A DNA stretch of 64,000 nt from Bacteroidota bacterium (GCA_030147525.1 JASBVF010000021.1:1-64000); one strand, 5' to 3'. Shown: positions 1 through 9,105, counted from the stretch's first letter. Numbers and translations are program-made. The notes: generated by a model from the sequence alone, not told the origin.

Positions 1-14
1 TTTCACAAGGGAGA

Positions 15-71
15 GGCCGGGTTATTTACCCGGCGATGTCTCAAAGGCAACGCCGGGTAGATAACCCGGCC
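15..71. repeat. Double-hairpin inverted repeat
   Basis: Two 21-nt arms (15-35 and 51-71) are reverse complements with one mismatch, separated by a 15-nt loop. Each arm is also a small hairpin by itself: 7-bp GCCGGGT/ACCCGGC stems around 5-nt loops. It lies just upstream of the first T9SS gene and reads as a REP-like palindrome or the end of a preceding transcription unit outside the window. There is no T-run directly after it, so a simple terminator is less likely. Confidence 0.6.
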
Positions 72-156
72 ACTCCTGGAGTCGAAAGGAATGGCACAAA
101 CCCATTTCACCTAAAAAAAGGGAGAAGCATAATTTTTTTGAAAAAAAATCAACACA

Positions 157-1242
157 ATGAAAAGTTATATCAATGCCACCCTCGTCATCTTCTCGCTTTT
201 CCCTGGAATACTGCCGGCTCAGGACATCGTTTTTTCCTACCAGGTCGAAACGGTCAGCAACACTGAAAGCAGGGTGAAAGTATTCGCCCGGGAGGACAAC
301 GGCGGCACGGAGAACCTCGTCGGTTTCACCGTCGATTTTTACTACGACAACACCGAGTCCACGCTCACATCATTCAATTACGCACCGCTAACGGCGCTCG
401 GTTGGGCAGTTAACCAGTCGCAGCTGCTGCACGACCCAACCACAAATCCGGCCGTGCCCATCACCCACACCGGTTTTGGCACCACCAATGTTTTTGATGA
501 CAATTTCACAGGTACAAGTATTGGGGCTACGCCCGTGCATGTTCTCACACTGAACTTCGATCACAGCACCGGCACCGCTGCTGCCAGCGAAGGTTTCCTT
601 GCATCTACGGTCAACAACCGCCCGGCCCTGGCTTATACAGAGTTCGACGGCAATAATTTTCACGAACATCCGGTGGTGGTCACAGGCCAGCAGGCACAGG
701 CGCTACCCGTCGAACTGCTGTTTTTCCGGGCCTTTAAATCCGGAGAGGCGTCCCGGTTGGAGTGGGCCACTGCCTCGGAATTCAATGCCGGTTACTTCGA
801 AATCCAGCATTCGGCGGATGGAATATTTTTCAAAAAAATCGGGAGGGTGCAAGCTGCCGGCTTTTCGACGACGGAACAGCGCTACGATTTTCTGCACGAA
901 ACGCCGGTGAATGGAGTGAACTACTACCGCCTGAAGCAGCATGACCTGGATGGGAGTTTTGACTATTCGAACGTGGTAAGCCTGAGTTTTTCAAGCCTTG
1001 GCGATTGGCAGCACCTGGTGCAGGTGTACCCAAACCCGGCATCGGATTTTATTTTTCTCGAAATACCGGAAACGGAAGATCTCAACGCCGAACTAGCTGA
1101 CAACTTTGGGCGCATAGTTTCAACAAAAAAAGGAACCGGTGAAATAGATGTCAGTGCATTAACGCCGGGAATGTATTTTTTGAAAATAGCAGGAAAGCAA
1201 GCAAATGAGTTTTTTGTCGTGCCGGTTTCCGTGATCAGGTAA
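157..1242 (+). CDS. Secreted T9SS type A sorting-domain protein with cohesin-like domain
   Basis: A 361-residue protein with an N-terminal signal peptide (hydrophobic stretch ending LPAQ, about residues 1-22). Residues ~23-180 form a beta-rich domain (VGFTVDFYYDN region) that resembles cohesin-type folds; this is inference from pattern. Residues ~183-275 are the linker module common in T9SS cargo (LPVELLFFRAF, then LEWATASEFNAGYFEIQ, then VNYYRLKQHDLDG). The last ~75 residues are a type A sorting domain (VYPNPASDF, GMYFLKI), so the protein should cross the outer membrane through the type IX system and be surface-attached or released. The ATG at 157 is chosen because the signal peptide begins there; no Shine-Dalgarno is visible, as is usual in this phylum. 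Substrate or partner unknown. Confidence 0.85.
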   Translation: MKSYINATLVIFSLFPGILPAQDIVFSYQVETVSNTESRVKVFAREDNGGTENLVGFTVDFYYDNTESTLTSFNYAPLTALGWAVNQSQLLHDPTTNPAVPITHTGFGTTNVFDDNFTGTSIGATPVHVLTLNFDHSTGTAAASEGFLASTVNNRPALAYTEFDGNNFHEHPVVVTGQQAQALPVELLFFRAFKSGEASRLEWATASEFNAGYFEIQHSADGIFFKKIGRVQAAGFSTTEQRYDFLHETPVNGVNYYRLKQHDLDGSFDYSNVVSLSFSSLGDWQHLVQVYPNPASDFIFLEIPETEDLNAELADNFGRIVSTKKGTGEIDVSALTPGMYFLKIAGKQANEFFVVPVSVIR

Positions 1243-1718
1243 ACAGGCTGCAAAACCAAATATTTGCCAGCCCGCCTGATTTTGACTTTGACACCTCGTC
1301 AAAACAGAGAGAATTTTCGCCTTAGCGGGCATGAGTCCGGGGGGCTGATGTCTGTCCACCAATTCATTGACCGTGATTTTTTTCTTGAAACAAAAATGAA
1401 TGTTGCAACAACTCTTCGCTGTAAATTTTCATAAAACAGGCACTTTCCGGCTGTTTTTCAGGATAAAAACGCCTGAAACAATCACCGGCTATGCTTCACG
1501 CTGTGAGTGAGCCGGATACTTTTTCTTTTCACCGATATGTAAAGGATTGGAGGGCGACTTCAGTCAACACTTTGTTATTTCAATCAAACTGAAAAAACAT
1601 CCATTCCTATTTTTCCATGTCAGCATAATTACTTTTCATTAGGCCCGGATTCTAAAAGTTGAAAAACCGGTTTATCAATTCTATGGCACTACTAAATGAT
1701 TTATTAAAAATGCTGAAC
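1243..1718. other. Intergenic region with weak hairpins
   Basis: 476 nt without a convincing gene. A hairpin with CCGGCT/AGCCGG ends and an inner CTTCAC/GTGAG pairing (about 1483-1514) is followed by a T-rich stretch and could terminate the first gene. A smaller TTTCAGG/CCTGAAA hairpin lies at 1456-1478. I found no clean TTTG-N20-TAnnTTTG promoter for the next gene. Confidence 0.35.
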
Positions 1719-4700
1719 ATGAAAAAAAAATTACTCTATCTATTCGCACTATTCATCTGCAGTCAATCCCTGATGGCGCAAATGGACACCATCCTGATCG
1801 ACTTCGGAAACAACATTTCACCCGCACCCTGGAACAACGTCACCGGCCCGGCTTCCGGCAGCATCGCTGACCTGATGAACTCCGCCGGAATCATGACCGG
1901 CAGGTCCATCTCTGTGGTCGACCCATTCAACAACATCAACACCGGCGGCACACAAAGCCCCGATCCGGCCATCGGATTCCCCGCCACCGCCACCGGCGAT
2001 AGTTTCTTCGGAAATACATCAGATTTCGGCGGTCAGGTGCAGCCTACCGGAGGGGTGAGACTGGGAAGTCTCGTCCCCGGCAAGGCTTACACCATCACAA
2101 TTTTCGCCTCTCGGGCTGCTTCCGACAACCGGGAAGCCCAGTACGTCCTCGAAGGCATGACCAACGACACGCTGTATCTCAACGCCTCTGACAACACAGA
2201 CATGGTGGTGACAGCTACGCTGATGCCCGCCGCTGACAGCTCCATCGTCATCACAGCTTCGCCGGGACCGAACAACAACAACGGCGCTGGTTTTTACTAC
2301 CTCGGCGCCATGAAGGTGGTGTACGAACACGAAGAACCACCGGCAGGACCGATGGACACTATCATGATTGATTTTGGGAACAACATTTCACCAGCTCCCT
2401 GGAACAATGTCACCGGTCCGGCATCCGGCAACATCGCCGACCTGATGAACTCCGCCGGAATCATGACCGGCAGGTCTATCGCCGTTGTCGACCCATTTAA
2501 CAACATCAACACCGGCGGCACGCAAAGCCCAGACCCGGCCATCGGATTCCCGGCCACTGCCACCGGCGACAGCTTCTTCGGAAACACATCGGACTTCGGT
2601 GGACAGGTACAGCCTACCGGCGGGGTGAGGCTGGGAAGCCTCGTCCCCGGCAAGGCTTACACCATCACGATTTTCGCCTCCCGGGATGCCTCCGACAACC
2701 GGGAAGCCCAGTACGTCCTCGAAGGCATGACCAACGACACGCTGTACCTCAATGCCTCCGGCAACACGGACATGGTGGTGACCGCCACGCTGATGCCAGA
2801 TGCCGACAGCAGCATCCTCATCACCGCATCGCCGGGTCCTAACAACGACAACGGCGCTGGATTTTACTACCTCGGCGCTATGAAAGTGACCTACGAGCAC
2901 GAAGAACCGCCCGTGGTTCAGACGATGGATACGCTCTTGATTGATTTTGGAAATAACCTCTCGCCCGCTCCCTGGAACAACATCACCGCCCCCGCCGACG
3001 GCCAGATCGACGACCTGATAAAATCGACAGGCGATCCATCGGGAAGAGGCATTCTGGTTTTTGACCCATTTAACAACATCAACACCGGCGGCACGCAAAG
3101 TCCCGATCCGGCCATCGGGTTCCCATCCACTGCCACCGGTGACAGTTTCTTCGGAAACACATCGGTCTTCGGCGGACAGGTACAGCCTACCGGCGGGGTG
3201 GAGCTCTTCAACCTCGACACGGCCAAACCCTACACCATCTCCATTTTTGCCTCCCGTGACGCTACCGACAACCGGGAAGCGCAGTACCTCGTCGAAGGTA
3301 TGACGAACGATACGCTGTATCTCAACGCCTCCGGCAACACGGACATGGTCGTGACGGCCACGCTGATGCCTGCCGCCAACGGCACCATCCGCATCACGGC
3401 GTCGCCGGGGCCTAACAACGACAACGGCTCCGGTTTTTACTACCTCGGCGCTATGAAAGTGGTGTACGAGCACGAAGAGCCGCCCGTCGAGCCGATGGAC
3501 ACCTTGCTGATCGACTTCGGTAATAACCCCACACCGGCGCCCTGGAACAACATCGGCGACCCGGTTGCCGGTCAGATTGACAACCTGATAACGTCGGCAG
3601 GCTTTTCGTCGGGAAAAAAGATTTCTATTATCGACGATTTCAATCACATCAATACCAACGGCACGCAGAGCCCTGATCCGTCCTTAGGCATCCCGGCCAC
3701 CGCCTCCGGCGATAGTTTTTATGGAAACACGGAAATTTGGAGTGGACAAACTCAGCCTACCGCCGGGGTAGAATTGTCCAACCTCAATCCGGACAAATCC
3801 TACACCCTTTCCATGTTCGCCTCCCGTGACGCTACGGACAACCGGGAGACCCAGTACATTGTGGAAGGTGCGACTACGGATACGCTTTACCTCCAGGTAG
3901 CCGGGAACACGAATGAACTGGCCACGACCACGATGATGCCGGATGCCAACGGAACCATCCGGGTGTTGATGTCCGCAGGGCCGAACAACAACAACGCCTA
4001 CCATTTTTACTACCTCGGCGCCATGAAGGTGATTTATGAACATGAGGAGCCCACAACACCGGCCGGCCTGGCGCTCGTTTCACCCAATGGCGGTGAAATA
4101 TGGCAGGTGGGTAAAACGCCGTCCATCAGTTGGGAAAGCGAAAACCTGATCGACGTTACCATCGAATATTCCACCGACAACGGTGCGGCATGGACTACCA
4201 TCGCCACGGTGCCCGCTTTTCAAAAAGAATACGTGTGGACCGTGCCCAACATGCCTTCGCAGGAATGTCTGGTGCGCCTGACTTCCGACACCCTGACGGA
4301 CGTGAGCGATGCTGTTTTTGAAATAACTTCCGACACGGTTACCTGCCGCATCGTAGTACTCGGTTCTTCCACCGCAGCAGGAGCAGGCGCTTCCTCCCCC
4401 GACAGCTCCTGGGTAGGCCGCTTCAGGAATACGATTTTTCAAAGAAACACCCGCTACGAAGTCGTCAACCTCGCCCAGGGAGGCTACACCACGTACCACA
4501 TTTTGCCCACCGGCACAACCATACCAGGGGGCACCGGCCCCATCGACCAGGGCCGGAATGTAACTCGGGCGCTATCGTTCGATCCATACGCCATCATCGT
4601 CAACATGCCTTCCAACGATGCCGCCAACAACTACCCGGTGGCGGATCAGTTGGCCAACTTCGACCTGATCGCCACCACGGCCAATGACCAGGGCGTGGAA

Positions 4701-5258
4701 GTTTGGATTGCCACCACGCAGCCCCGGAACTTCTCCAACTCCTCTCAAATCCAGATCCAGACGGATGTTCGGGATTCAATTCTCGCCATCTACGGAGAGT
4801 ATGCCATCGACTTCTGGAACGGAATGGCTGCTCCGGACGGATTCATCCTCGACGAGTACGATTCCGGCGATGGCGTTCACGTGAACGACGCCGGTCACAA
4901 ACTGCTTTTCGAAAGAGTGCTGGAAAAGGGGATCGACACGATCGATTGCACCGCCATCACCGGCACGGAGGATCAACTCCCACTGGGCGCCGCTCAGGTG
5001 AAAATCTTCCCCAATCCTTTCGATGAAATGATGACGGTAGAGTTTGAAACCGTTTCTGCCGGTGAGTTTGAAATAACGCTGACCGACCTGCTCGGAAGGC
5101 GGACAGGCACCTGGCAGCAAGCAGTTCCCGCAGGCGGAATCCACCGCTTACAGATTCGTCCGGCGCTGTCTGAAGGCCGGCAACTGTTGTTTGGACAAAT
5201 CACCATCCGTGATACACGAGGTCTCGTCCACGGAAGCGTGAAACTGGTGAAAGAATAA
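1719..5258 (+). CDS. Secreted SGNH/GDSL-family esterase with four tandem N-terminal modules, T9SS cargo
   Basis: About 1179 residues. The start is placed at ATG 1719 because it opens a standard signal peptide (MKKKLLYLFALF...); in-frame ATGs at 1683 and 1710 and a TTG at 1659 would only add a polar extension. Residues ~22-775 are four copies of a ~190-residue beta-rich module (LIDFGNN..PAPWNN at each start, FYYLGAMKV near each end). Residues ~784-870 are an Ig-like domain (LVSPNGGEIWQVGK). Residues ~874-1083 are an SGNH hydrolase: block I GSSTAAGAG, block III-like PSNDAANN, and block V DGVHVNDAGH supplying the Asp and His of the triad. The C-terminus is a type A T9SS signal (IFPNPFDE). A carbohydrate or polysaccharide O-acetyl esterase with repeated binding modules is a reasonable inference, not shown. 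Confidence 0.85.
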   Translation: MKKKLLYLFALFICSQSLMAQMDTILIDFGNNISPAPWNNVTGPASGSIADLMNSAGIMTGRSISVVDPFNNINTGGTQSPDPAIGFPATATGDSFFGNTSDFGGQVQPTGGVRLGSLVPGKAYTITIFASRAASDNREAQYVLEGMTNDTLYLNASDNTDMVVTATLMPAADSSIVITASPGPNNNNGAGFYYLGAMKVVYEHEEPPAGPMDTIMIDFGNNISPAPWNNVTGPASGNIADLMNSAGIMTGRSIAVVDPFNNINTGGTQSPDPAIGFPATATGDSFFGNTSDFGGQVQPTGGVRLGSLVPGKAYTITIFASRDASDNREAQYVLEGMTNDTLYLNASGNTDMVVTATLMPDADSSILITASPGPNNDNGAGFYYLGAMKVTYEHEEPPVVQTMDTLLIDFGNNLSPAPWNNITAPADGQIDDLIKSTGDPSGRGILVFDPFNNINTGGTQSPDPAIGFPSTATGDSFFGNTSVFGGQVQPTGGVELFNLDTAKPYTISIFASRDATDNREAQYLVEGMTNDTLYLNASGNTDMVVTATLMPAANGTIRITASPGPNNDNGSGFYYLGAMKVVYEHEEPPVEPMDTLLIDFGNNPTPAPWNNIGDPVAGQIDNLITSAGFSSGKKISIIDDFNHINTNGTQSPDPSLGIPATASGDSFYGNTEIWSGQTQPTAGVELSNLNPDKSYTLSMFASRDATDNRETQYIVEGATTDTLYLQVAGNTNELATTTMMPDANGTIRVLMSAGPNNNNAYHFYYLGAMKVIYEHEEPTTPAGLALVSPNGGEIWQVGKTPSISWESENLIDVTIEYSTDNGAAWTTIATVPAFQKEYVWTVPNMPSQECLVRLTSDTLTDVSDAVFEITSDTVTCRIVVLGSSTAAGAGASSPDSSWVGRFRNTIFQRNTRYEVVNLAQGGYTTYHILPTGTTIPGGTGPIDQGRNVTRALSFDPYAIIVNMPSNDAANNYPVADQLANFDLIATTANDQGVEVWIATTQPRNFSNSSQIQIQTDVRDSILAIYGEYAIDFWNGMAAPDGFILDEYDSGDGVHVNDAGHKLLFERVLEKGIDTIDCTAITGTEDQLPLGAAQVKIFPNPFDEMMTVEFETVSAGEFEITLTDLLGRRTGTWQQAVPAGGIHRLQIRPALSEGRQLLFGQITIRDTRGLVHGSVKLVKE
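1782..4050 (+). repeat. Four tandem ~570-bp repeats inside the SGNH esterase gene
   Basis: Units begin at 1782, 2352, 2925 and 3495, a spacing of 570, 573 and 570 nt. Units 1 and 2 are almost identical over long runs of DNA, unit 3 is close, and unit 4 has drifted most. This suggests recent duplication of the 5' units and gives a substrate for recombination-driven length change. Confidence 0.9.
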
Positions 5259-5271
5259 AATTTCACCCTCC

Positions 5272-5318
5272 GGGCAGCCATGTTTTTCTTTTTGTAAAAC
5301 ATGGCTGCCCTTTTTTTT
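5272..5318 (+). terminator. Rho-independent terminator
   Basis: GGGCAGCCATGTTTT pairs with AAAACATGGCTGCCC and is followed by eight T residues, 14 nt after the esterase stop codon. A-runs on the other side make it potentially bidirectional. Confidence 0.9.
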
Positions 5319-5346
5319 AAAACCTGCCAAAGCCATTTTCATCCCG

Positions 5347-5354
5347 TAAGTTTG
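5347..5354 (+). promoter_or_regulatory. Bacteroidota -7 element TAAGTTTG
   Basis: A perfect match to the TAnnTTTG core of the Bacteroidota sigma-ABfr promoter, 16 nt before the ATG of the pentapeptide-repeat gene. No good TTTG box lies 19-21 nt upstream, so the assignment is moderate. Confidence 0.4.
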
Positions 5355-5370
5355 ATGAAAAATTGAAAAC

Positions 5371-5928
5371 ATGGAAGACCAACATTTCAAAAACGCCAGC
5401 TTCGCCGGACAACCCCTGCCCGACACAGAATTCGACAACTGCACTTTTACCAACTGCGATTTTTTAAATGCCGATCTGTCGGAAATCAACTTCCTGGAAT
5501 GCCGCTTCGAAGATTGCAACCTCAGCAATGCACGGCTGGAAGAGACGGCTTTAAAAGATGTGAAATTCAGCGATTGCAAGCTGCTCGGCGTGGATTTCAG
5601 CCGTTGCAAGCCGTTCATGCTGGAACTCGGATTCACGGACTGTCAGCTCAACCTCGCTTCATTTTACCAACTGAAACTGAGAAGCACCGTTTTCAAAAAT
5701 TGCCAACTGCGGGAAACGGACTTCGTGAACTGCGACCTGACGGGCGCCGTGTTCGACCAATGCGACCTGGCCGGGGCCATGTTTGAAAATACTCTCCTGG
5801 AAAAAGCAGACTTGCGCAACGCCTTCCATTTCACCATTGATCCTGAATTTAATTTTATTAAAAAAGCGAAGTTTTCGAGCGTTGGGCTGGCCGGGCTGCT
5901 GGGGAGGTATGATTTGGAGATTGAGTGA
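5371..5928 (+). CDS. Pentapeptide-repeat protein
   Basis: A 185-residue cytoplasmic protein (no signal peptide) made almost wholly of A(D/N)LXX-type pentapeptides: CTFTNCDFLNADLSEINF near the start, then FVNCDLTGAVFDQCDLAGA. This predicts a right-handed quadrilateral beta-helix. The C-terminal segment with DPEFNFIKKAKF and GLLGRYDLEIE caps the helix and is common in Bacteroidota members of the family. The fold is shared with Qnr and MfpA gyrase-protecting DNA mimics, but most family members have unknown roles, and the sequence does not show quinolone resistance. It sits alone between two T9SS genes with its own terminator upstream and a -7 box. Confidence 0.85.
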   Translation: MEDQHFKNASFAGQPLPDTEFDNCTFTNCDFLNADLSEINFLECRFEDCNLSNARLEETALKDVKFSDCKLLGVDFSRCKPFMLELGFTDCQLNLASFYQLKLRSTVFKNCQLRETDFVNCDLTGAVFDQCDLAGAMFENTLLEKADLRNAFHFTIDPEFNFIKKAKFSSVGLAGLLGRYDLEIE

Positions 5929-6038
5929 GTTTTCCGGTCAATTAGCCGCACACCGGCCGAAAATGAGACCCTATTCCCAGTGATGTTTTTTCAAAACCAG
6001 CTAAATTGAGGCCTCGTTTTTCACCAAAATATTTAGCT

Positions 6039-7922
6039 ATGAAAAAAATGATTCTCCTCTTCGCTGTCGCTTTGACAGGCATTTCCTCCAGTCTTGCAAA
6101 TCAACTGCCGCCCGGCCAATGGCGTCCTTTGATCGATCACCTTACGGAAGTCAACAAGGAATGGAGCCGCCAATCCGTCGATTTGCCGGACCTGCAAATC
6201 CTCACCCGTTTTGACAACGACCGCCAGCGCATTCAAACCCACCTCCGGCTGGTGGAAAAAATTTTAAGGGAAAAGAAAACTCCCGGACTAACCCCGGCGC
6301 AAAAAATCAACCGCCTGCTACGGCTGGACGAACTTCGGACGTACTGGCAGGATGGTGTTTTTCCTCAAAATACCTTCCACCCAACGAGGCAACCGTATTT
6401 CATTGATATGCACGGAACTGCCTGTGCCGTAGGCTACCTGATGCTGCAAAGTGACAGCGGGCAAACAGCGTATCGCATTTCAAAAGAAAATAACTACGCT
6501 TACGTCCGGGAACTGACCGGTTATCCTGAGTTATTGGAATGGGCTGAAGTAAATGGGTTTACAGTGGATGAATTGGCGTGGATACAGCCGGGTTATCCGC
6601 CTGCGCCGCAGGAAATGTGTGCTGTTGGGAATGGGGGTGGAGCGAATGGAATTATCCATGTCATGTATCACGACCCAGAATATAATATGCCACTGATAGT
6701 TGCTGGAAATTTTACAGAAATAGACGGCGTTAAAGCCAACAGTATTGCCAGTTGGAATGGCAACGAATGGAATACTTACGATGGGGGAGTTATCGGGGAT
6801 ATTTATTGTGTCCGGCATGACAATGGAAGAACTTACGTCGGAGGCAATTTTACGCTACCTGGCTATACCGAGCCGGTCAATGTCGCCTATTTCAAAGATG
6901 GGCAATGGCATCCCATGCAAATTGGAGATATGGAAGGTAGCGTAAAAGTAATTGAAGTACGTCTCCTGGAAGTTATGATCGGCGGCACTTTTAAAAAAGT
7001 AGGTGGATTAGATATCGCCTATCTCGCACGATGGAAATTAAATACACAAATGTGGGACAATAGCGGAATGGTAAATGGCAATATCACGGACGGGGTTCTT
7101 TCGGTCGATGCACCCGTATATTCTTTTGCTAAAAATGGTTCCAATTTGCTGGTCGGAGGAGATTTCCAGACCCTGATGCCAGATACCTCCCCAACATCAA
7201 GTCAGTTCATTGCCTACTGGAATTTTACGCAAAAAAAATGGGTAAATACATTTTACGGACCTTACCAACCTGTACGGGTATGTAGTATCTACAAAGGTTA
7301 TATGGTACTCGGAGGGCATTTAGGTCAACAACCAGGTTTCGCTTATCTTGATGCTGGAGTTTGGATTCCAGAATTGTATTACTATCCAGCAGGAGACAGT
7401 CTTATCCATGGTTTTATGCACCATAATAACCGCCTGATTATGTACGGTGGGTTCGAAACATCTACATTTGATCATCCTTATAAGTTCTATATCTCCGAAG
7501 TACTCTACGAATATGAGCCTTCAAAACCACTCATCGGATTTTTAGCCAACAACACCGTCCGGGCCGCCGCTTCCTACGACGGCTATGCCTACTTTGCCGG
7601 AGATTTTACTGAAGTTAACAACCAGCCTTTCAACGGACTTTTCTGCTCCCCGCTCACTGGCGTCACTCCGGTACAGGAAACTGAAAATCAGGAGTTTGTA
7701 AAAGTTTTTCAATCAAATGGCTACCTGAATCTCCGTTGCGACGACCTGCCTGCGGAAGCTACGCTGATCATGTTCAACCTGCATGGACAGCCTTTGAAAG
7801 AGGTAAAACTGTCACCCGGTGAAGTAAATGTGCAAATTCCATTAACCGAATTCCCTGGCGGGATTTATTTTTATCAAATGCAGGGGAAAAACCTTACCCA
7901 GACGGGCAAGTTTGTGAAATAA
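6039..7922 (+). CDS. Secreted T9SS type A protein with beta-propeller-like repeats
   Basis: About 627 residues from the ATG at 6039, which opens a clear signal peptide (MKKMILLFAVALTG). An upstream in-frame start at 6006 adds only 11 polar residues. Residues ~25-190 form an N-terminal module seen in many Bacteroidota secreted proteins: PYFIDMHGTACAVGYLM, then YPELLEWAEVNGFTVDELAW, then IQPGYPP. Residues ~200-550 hold repeats of the type VAGNFTEIDG...IASWNG and YVGGNFT, suggesting a kelch- or WD-like propeller. The last ~75 residues are a type A sorting signal (GGIYFYQM). The middle (about 6640-7540) looks clearly more AT-rich than both ends. Function unknown; surface protein. Confidence 0.8.
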   Translation: MKKMILLFAVALTGISSSLANQLPPGQWRPLIDHLTEVNKEWSRQSVDLPDLQILTRFDNDRQRIQTHLRLVEKILREKKTPGLTPAQKINRLLRLDELRTYWQDGVFPQNTFHPTRQPYFIDMHGTACAVGYLMLQSDSGQTAYRISKENNYAYVRELTGYPELLEWAEVNGFTVDELAWIQPGYPPAPQEMCAVGNGGGANGIIHVMYHDPEYNMPLIVAGNFTEIDGVKANSIASWNGNEWNTYDGGVIGDIYCVRHDNGRTYVGGNFTLPGYTEPVNVAYFKDGQWHPMQIGDMEGSVKVIEVRLLEVMIGGTFKKVGGLDIAYLARWKLNTQMWDNSGMVNGNITDGVLSVDAPVYSFAKNGSNLLVGGDFQTLMPDTSPTSSQFIAYWNFTQKKWVNTFYGPYQPVRVCSIYKGYMVLGGHLGQQPGFAYLDAGVWIPELYYYPAGDSLIHGFMHHNNRLIMYGGFETSTFDHPYKFYISEVLYEYEPSKPLIGFLANNTVRAAASYDGYAYFAGDFTEVNNQPFNGLFCSPLTGVTPVQETENQEFVKVFQSNGYLNLRCDDLPAEATLIMFNLHGQPLKEVKLSPGEVNVQIPLTEFPGGIYFYQMQGKNLTQTGKFVK

Positions 7923-7934
7923 AAATTACGCAAA

Positions 7935-7963
7935 AGTCCGGCAGCCTGCGAGGCTGCCGGACT
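7935..7963. terminator. Bidirectional hairpin between convergent genes
   Basis: A perfect 12-bp stem (AGTCCGGCAGCC/GGCTGCCGGACT) with a 5-nt loop sits between the convergent stops at 7922 and 7972. T-rich tracts follow in both directions, weak on the plus side. Confidence 0.7.
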
Positions 7964-7971
7964 GAATATTT

Positions 7972-9042
7972 TCAAACCAACTCCAAATGCGCCCTCAACG
8001 ACCGCTCCACTGCATCCGCTACCAAGCCGTAAAACACCTCCGGCTCGTTGTCCACCTGCACTTTTTCGAGCGCCCGGTAGTAGGCCAGCCGGGAGTTGTT
8101 GTCGCCTTTGAGGTTGGCGATAGTGTAGCCGTTGCGGAGCAAAATGAGGTTCATCACCAGCCGTGAAGTGCGGCCGTTCCCGTCGATGAATGGGTGGATG
8201 CTCACCAGCCGCTCGTGCATTTCTGCCGCAAGGATGACCGGGTGCATCACGCCCTGCTGCGTGCGGTAGTGGATGAAATAATCCTCCATCAACTTGTCGA
8301 GCATGAACGGCTGCGGCGGCTCGTGGCGGCTCCCGGAAATCCGCACCGGCACGTTGCGATACCGGCCTGCATGGTCCCGGTCGAGGGTGCGCAGGATGAG
8401 CGCATGCAGTTCGAGCAGGGTGCGGCGGCTGAGGTCTTCCCGGCCCTGCGCCAGTTCTACGATGAAATCCACGGCTTCGGCATGGTTGATGGCTTCGAGA
8501 TGCTCCCGCATGGACTTGTTGCTGATGGTCAGCCCCTCGTTGACGACGAGGCTGGTCTCCTGTAAAGTCAGCGTATTTCCCTCGATGCGGTTGCTTTCGA
8601 AGGTGTATTCGATGTGAAAAAACGACCGCATTTTTCGCAACTGTGCCGGGTCGAGCGGCCGCCGGGCCTGCCATTCGGCTTTCAGTCCGTCGATAACGGT
8701 CAGTTTTTGCTGAAGGTCAAATGGCAACGTAGGCACTTCGAGCGCCCGTTTGCCGGTCAGGTACTCGACCCTGCTTTCGGCCACCATGAGCACTTCGGCG
8801 GCCTGCGGCTCGTACTGTAAGATTTGCAAAACCTTTTCGGCCAGCCAAAGCTTGCGCAATTCGCTGACGTTCAAGCCGTAAGCATTTGCCAGAATGGCGA
8901 TTTGCTCCTCCGTCGGCAGGCGGTTGCCGTTCTCAAATTTGCTGAGCAAGGCCTGGTCGATCCCGGTCGTGGCAGCCAGGTCTTTGAACTTGAGGTTGCG
9001 CTCCTGACGGGTGTCTTTGAGCAGGGTGAAAAGGGTTTTCAT
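7972..9042 (-). CDS. Fic-domain protein with N-terminal XRE helix-turn-helix
   Basis: 356 residues from the ATG at 9042; an upstream TTG at 9066 is less likely because it overlaps the operator-like repeats. Residues ~1-65 are an XRE-type HTH (GIDQALLSKFENGNRLPTEEQI). Residues ~140-330 are Fic/DOC with the intact core HPFIDGNGRTSR (His ~283), so it should transfer AMP, or another NMP or phosphate group, to a hydroxyl side chain. The inhibitory helix motif SNRIEGN (Ser ~150, Glu ~154, pattern [S/T]xxxE[G/N]) lies N-terminal to the core, so this is a self-inhibited class II Fic protein. The fused HTH suggests autoregulation or a single-gene toxin/regulator. It follows the aldolase gene by 63 nt on the same strand. 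The target protein cannot be read from sequence. Confidence 0.9.
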   Translation of the reverse strand: MKTLFTLLKDTRQERNLKFKDLAATTGIDQALLSKFENGNRLPTEEQIAILANAYGLNVSELRKLWLAEKVLQILQYEPQAAEVLMVAESRVEYLTGKRALEVPTLPFDLQQKLTVIDGLKAEWQARRPLDPAQLRKMRSFFHIEYTFESNRIEGNTLTLQETSLVVNEGLTISNKSMREHLEAINHAEAVDFIVELAQGREDLSRRTLLELHALILRTLDRDHAGRYRNVPVRISGSRHEPPQPFMLDKLMEDYFIHYRTQQGVMHPVILAAEMHERLVSIHPFIDGNGRTSRLVMNLILLRNGYTIANLKGDNNSRLAYYRALEKVQVDNEPEVFYGLVADAVERSLRAHLELV

Positions 9043-9044
9043 TT

Positions 9045-9090
9045 TTGACAATAATTTTCTTGACAAATTTAGTCAAAATATTTTTGATCA
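9045..9090 (-). promoter_or_regulatory. Operator-like TTGAC/GTCAA repeats upstream of fic
   Basis: TTGAC occurs at 9045-9049 and 9060-9064, and GTCAA at 9072-9076 forms TTGAC-N7-GTCAA with the second copy. A related GATCAAAA follows at about 9086. The cluster ends at the fic start codon. It is a candidate site for the protein's own XRE domain. Confidence 0.4.
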
Positions 9091-9105
9091 AAAGGTTTCC
9101 TGCCT

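Noticed and set aside
2388-3647. A 419-codon open frame antisense to the esterase repeats
   Set aside because: It mirrors the tandem repeats of the plus-strand gene, has no recognisable domain, and disappears where the repeats end. A shadow of strongly biased codon use.
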